Part shown: piece after piece, positions 62,801-64,000 of the stretch
Position numbering within the stretch: position 1 is the first letter of the stretch
How the letters are laid out: every line of letters begins with the position of its first letter
Notes under the pieces: model-generated
Seen by the model: the letters and a program-made list of their open reading frames with translations, nothing else
Database searches by the model: none
Told to the model about the DNA's origin: nothing
Assembly (NCBI RefSeq): GCF_015706575.1
Contig: NW_024037051.1
Span: 558,001 to 622,000 of the forward strand
Origin: Patiria miniata
Lineage: Eukaryota; Echinodermata; Asteroidea; Valvatida; Asterinidae
Direction of reading: 5' to 3'
Length of the DNA stretch: 64,000 nt
Made by a program: the position numbers and the translations under genes

Positions 62801-63600
62801 GTTAAGGTACCGTTAGGCCGCGATATACGAAGTTCGTGTCGCGGGCGCTTGCAGGCATGGCTGTTAGACTGACTGCACATAGGGGTTCTACTGGCATTGA
62901 TGCGCTATATCTTGAATTTTCTCCGCAAGTACTGGGTTTCAAGACCTGTCCTTTTGCAAGCTTGTTGGCCTGATCACAAGCTTCCGAACAAGGTATAGTT
63001 TGTGCAGAACTTCCCAGGTTAGGTACCGTTAGACCGCGATATACGAAGTTCGTGTCGCGGGCGCTTGCAGGCATGGCTGTTAGACTGACTGCACATAGGG
63101 GTTCTACTGGCATTGATGCGCTATATCTTAAATTTTCTCCGCAAGTACTGGGTTTCAAGACCTGTCCTTTTGCCAGCTTGTTGGCCTGATCACAAGCTTC
63201 CGAACAAGGTATAGTTTGTGCAGAACTTCCCAGGTTAAGGTACCGTTAGGACCGCGATATACGAAGTTCGTGTCGCGGGCGCTTGCAGGCATGGCTGTTA
63301 GACTGACTGCACATAGGGGTACTATACTGGCATTGATGCGCTATATCTTAATTTTCTCCGCAAGTACTGGGTTTCAAGACCTGTCCTTTTGCCAGCTTGT
63401 TGGCCTGATCACAAGCTTCCGAACAAGGTATAGTTTGTGCAGAACTTCCCAGGTTAAGGTACCGTTAGGCCGCGATATACGAAGTTCGTGTCGCGGGCGC
63501 TTGCAGGCATGGCTGTTAGACTGACTGCACATAGGGGTACTATACTGGCATTGATGCGCTATATCTTAAATTTTCTCCGCAAGTACTGGGTTTCAAGACC
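58080..63600 (+). repeat. Larger echo of the same cassette, about 4.14 kb apart
   Basis: The run of monomer types beginning with ggggtactatactgg at 58091 and ending with the aggac junction at 59111 is matched in order at 62229 and 63248, a shift of about 4137 bp, near 19 monomers. Minor differences separate the copies, so this duplication is older than the 1306-bp one or has been partly overwritten. Confidence 0.6.
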
Positions 63601-64000
63601 TGTCCTTTTGCCAGCTTGTTGGCCTGATCACAAGCTTCCGAACAAGGTATAGTTTGTGCAGAACTTCCCAGGTTAAGGTACCGTTAGGCCGCGATATACG
63701 AAGTTCGTGTCGCGGGCGCTTGCAGGCATGGCTGTTAGACTGACTGCACATAGGGGTACTATACTGGCATTGATGCGCTATATCTTAGATTTTCTCCGCA
63801 AGTACTGGGTTTCAAGACCTGTCCTTTTGCCAGCTTGTTGGCCTGATCACAAGCTTCCGAACAAGGTATAGTTTGTGCAGAACTTCCCAGGTTAAGGTAC
63901 CGTTAGGCCGCGATATACGAAGTTCGTGTCGCGGGCGCTTGCAGGCATGGCTGTTAGACTGACTGCACATAGGGGTACTATACTGGCATTGATGCGCTAT

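Larger units (their letters stand above)
53414..64000 (+). repeat. Satellite array to the right of the retrotransposon
   Basis: About 49 copies in the same phase and orientation as before the element. The first 3 kb resembles the divergent block left of the element (gtttgAgcag, tactCgg, gttagAcc). From about 57 kb copies are closer to the left-block consensus but often carry the two-base TA gain (ggggtactaTActgg, 219 bp) or ggttctactgg. Higher-order spacing is evident. The array runs off the window end. Confidence 0.96.

Noticed and set aside
2224-63524. Many repeated open frames of about 60-100 codons on both strands
   Set aside because: They are translations of the satellite monomer and its indel variants, recur with its period, and have no domain or codon signal.
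1-64000. rDNA spacer or telomeric repeat
   Set aside because: No rRNA sequence and no short G-rich telomere-type units are visible.

Overview
The window is almost entirely one satellite DNA array. A monomer of about 217 bp is repeated head to tail, always in the same orientation, from base 1 to base 64000, roughly 250 copies in all. Only two things interrupt it: a 500-base run of N (34005-34504) and one long LTR retrotransposon of the Ty3/gypsy type (44125-53413). I found no host protein-coding gene, tRNA, rRNA or CRISPR array. The short open frames that recur every 216-219 bp are translations of the satellite monomer. The setting is a eukaryotic chromosome, and a heterochromatic or centromere-like block is plausible. 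The animal-type Gag-Pol element without a chromodomain points loosely to an invertebrate. That is inference; the sequence does not name the species.

Layout. 1 to about 31250: a very homogeneous monomeric array of about 144 copies, in which nearly all variation falls at two short sites of the monomer. About 31250-34004 and 34505 to about 35100: the same satellite with many one- or two-base indels on both sides of the N gap, which looks like low-quality contig ends. 34505-44124: a divergent block of about 44 copies with higher-order repeats (HORs) of six monomers (period about 1.30 kb) and then eight monomers (period about 1.74 kb). 44125-53413: the retrotransposon, on the minus strand, flanked by a 4-bp TATA target duplication and splitting one monomer. 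53414-64000: about 49 more copies with HOR periods of 1306 bp (six monomers) and about 2.18 kb (ten monomers), and a larger echo at about 4.14 kb.

The retrotransposon is 9289 bp long. It has two 743-bp LTRs (TGTGAC...GTCACA, three mismatches between them), a primer-binding site, a leader of about 1.5 kb, a gag region with a CCHC zinc knuckle, a pol frame of about 1470 codons (protease, reverse transcriptase, RNase H, integrase), a short 3' noncoding region with a hairpin, and a polypurine tract. There is no envelope gene. Pol looks whole; gag looks interrupted about once. The near-identical LTRs imply a recent insertion.

The most interesting material is the satellite itself: the contrast between homogenised and divergent blocks, nested HORs, CpG decay limited to the divergent blocks, and two inverted-repeat structures carried by each monomer. 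I see no unknown multi-gene system here.
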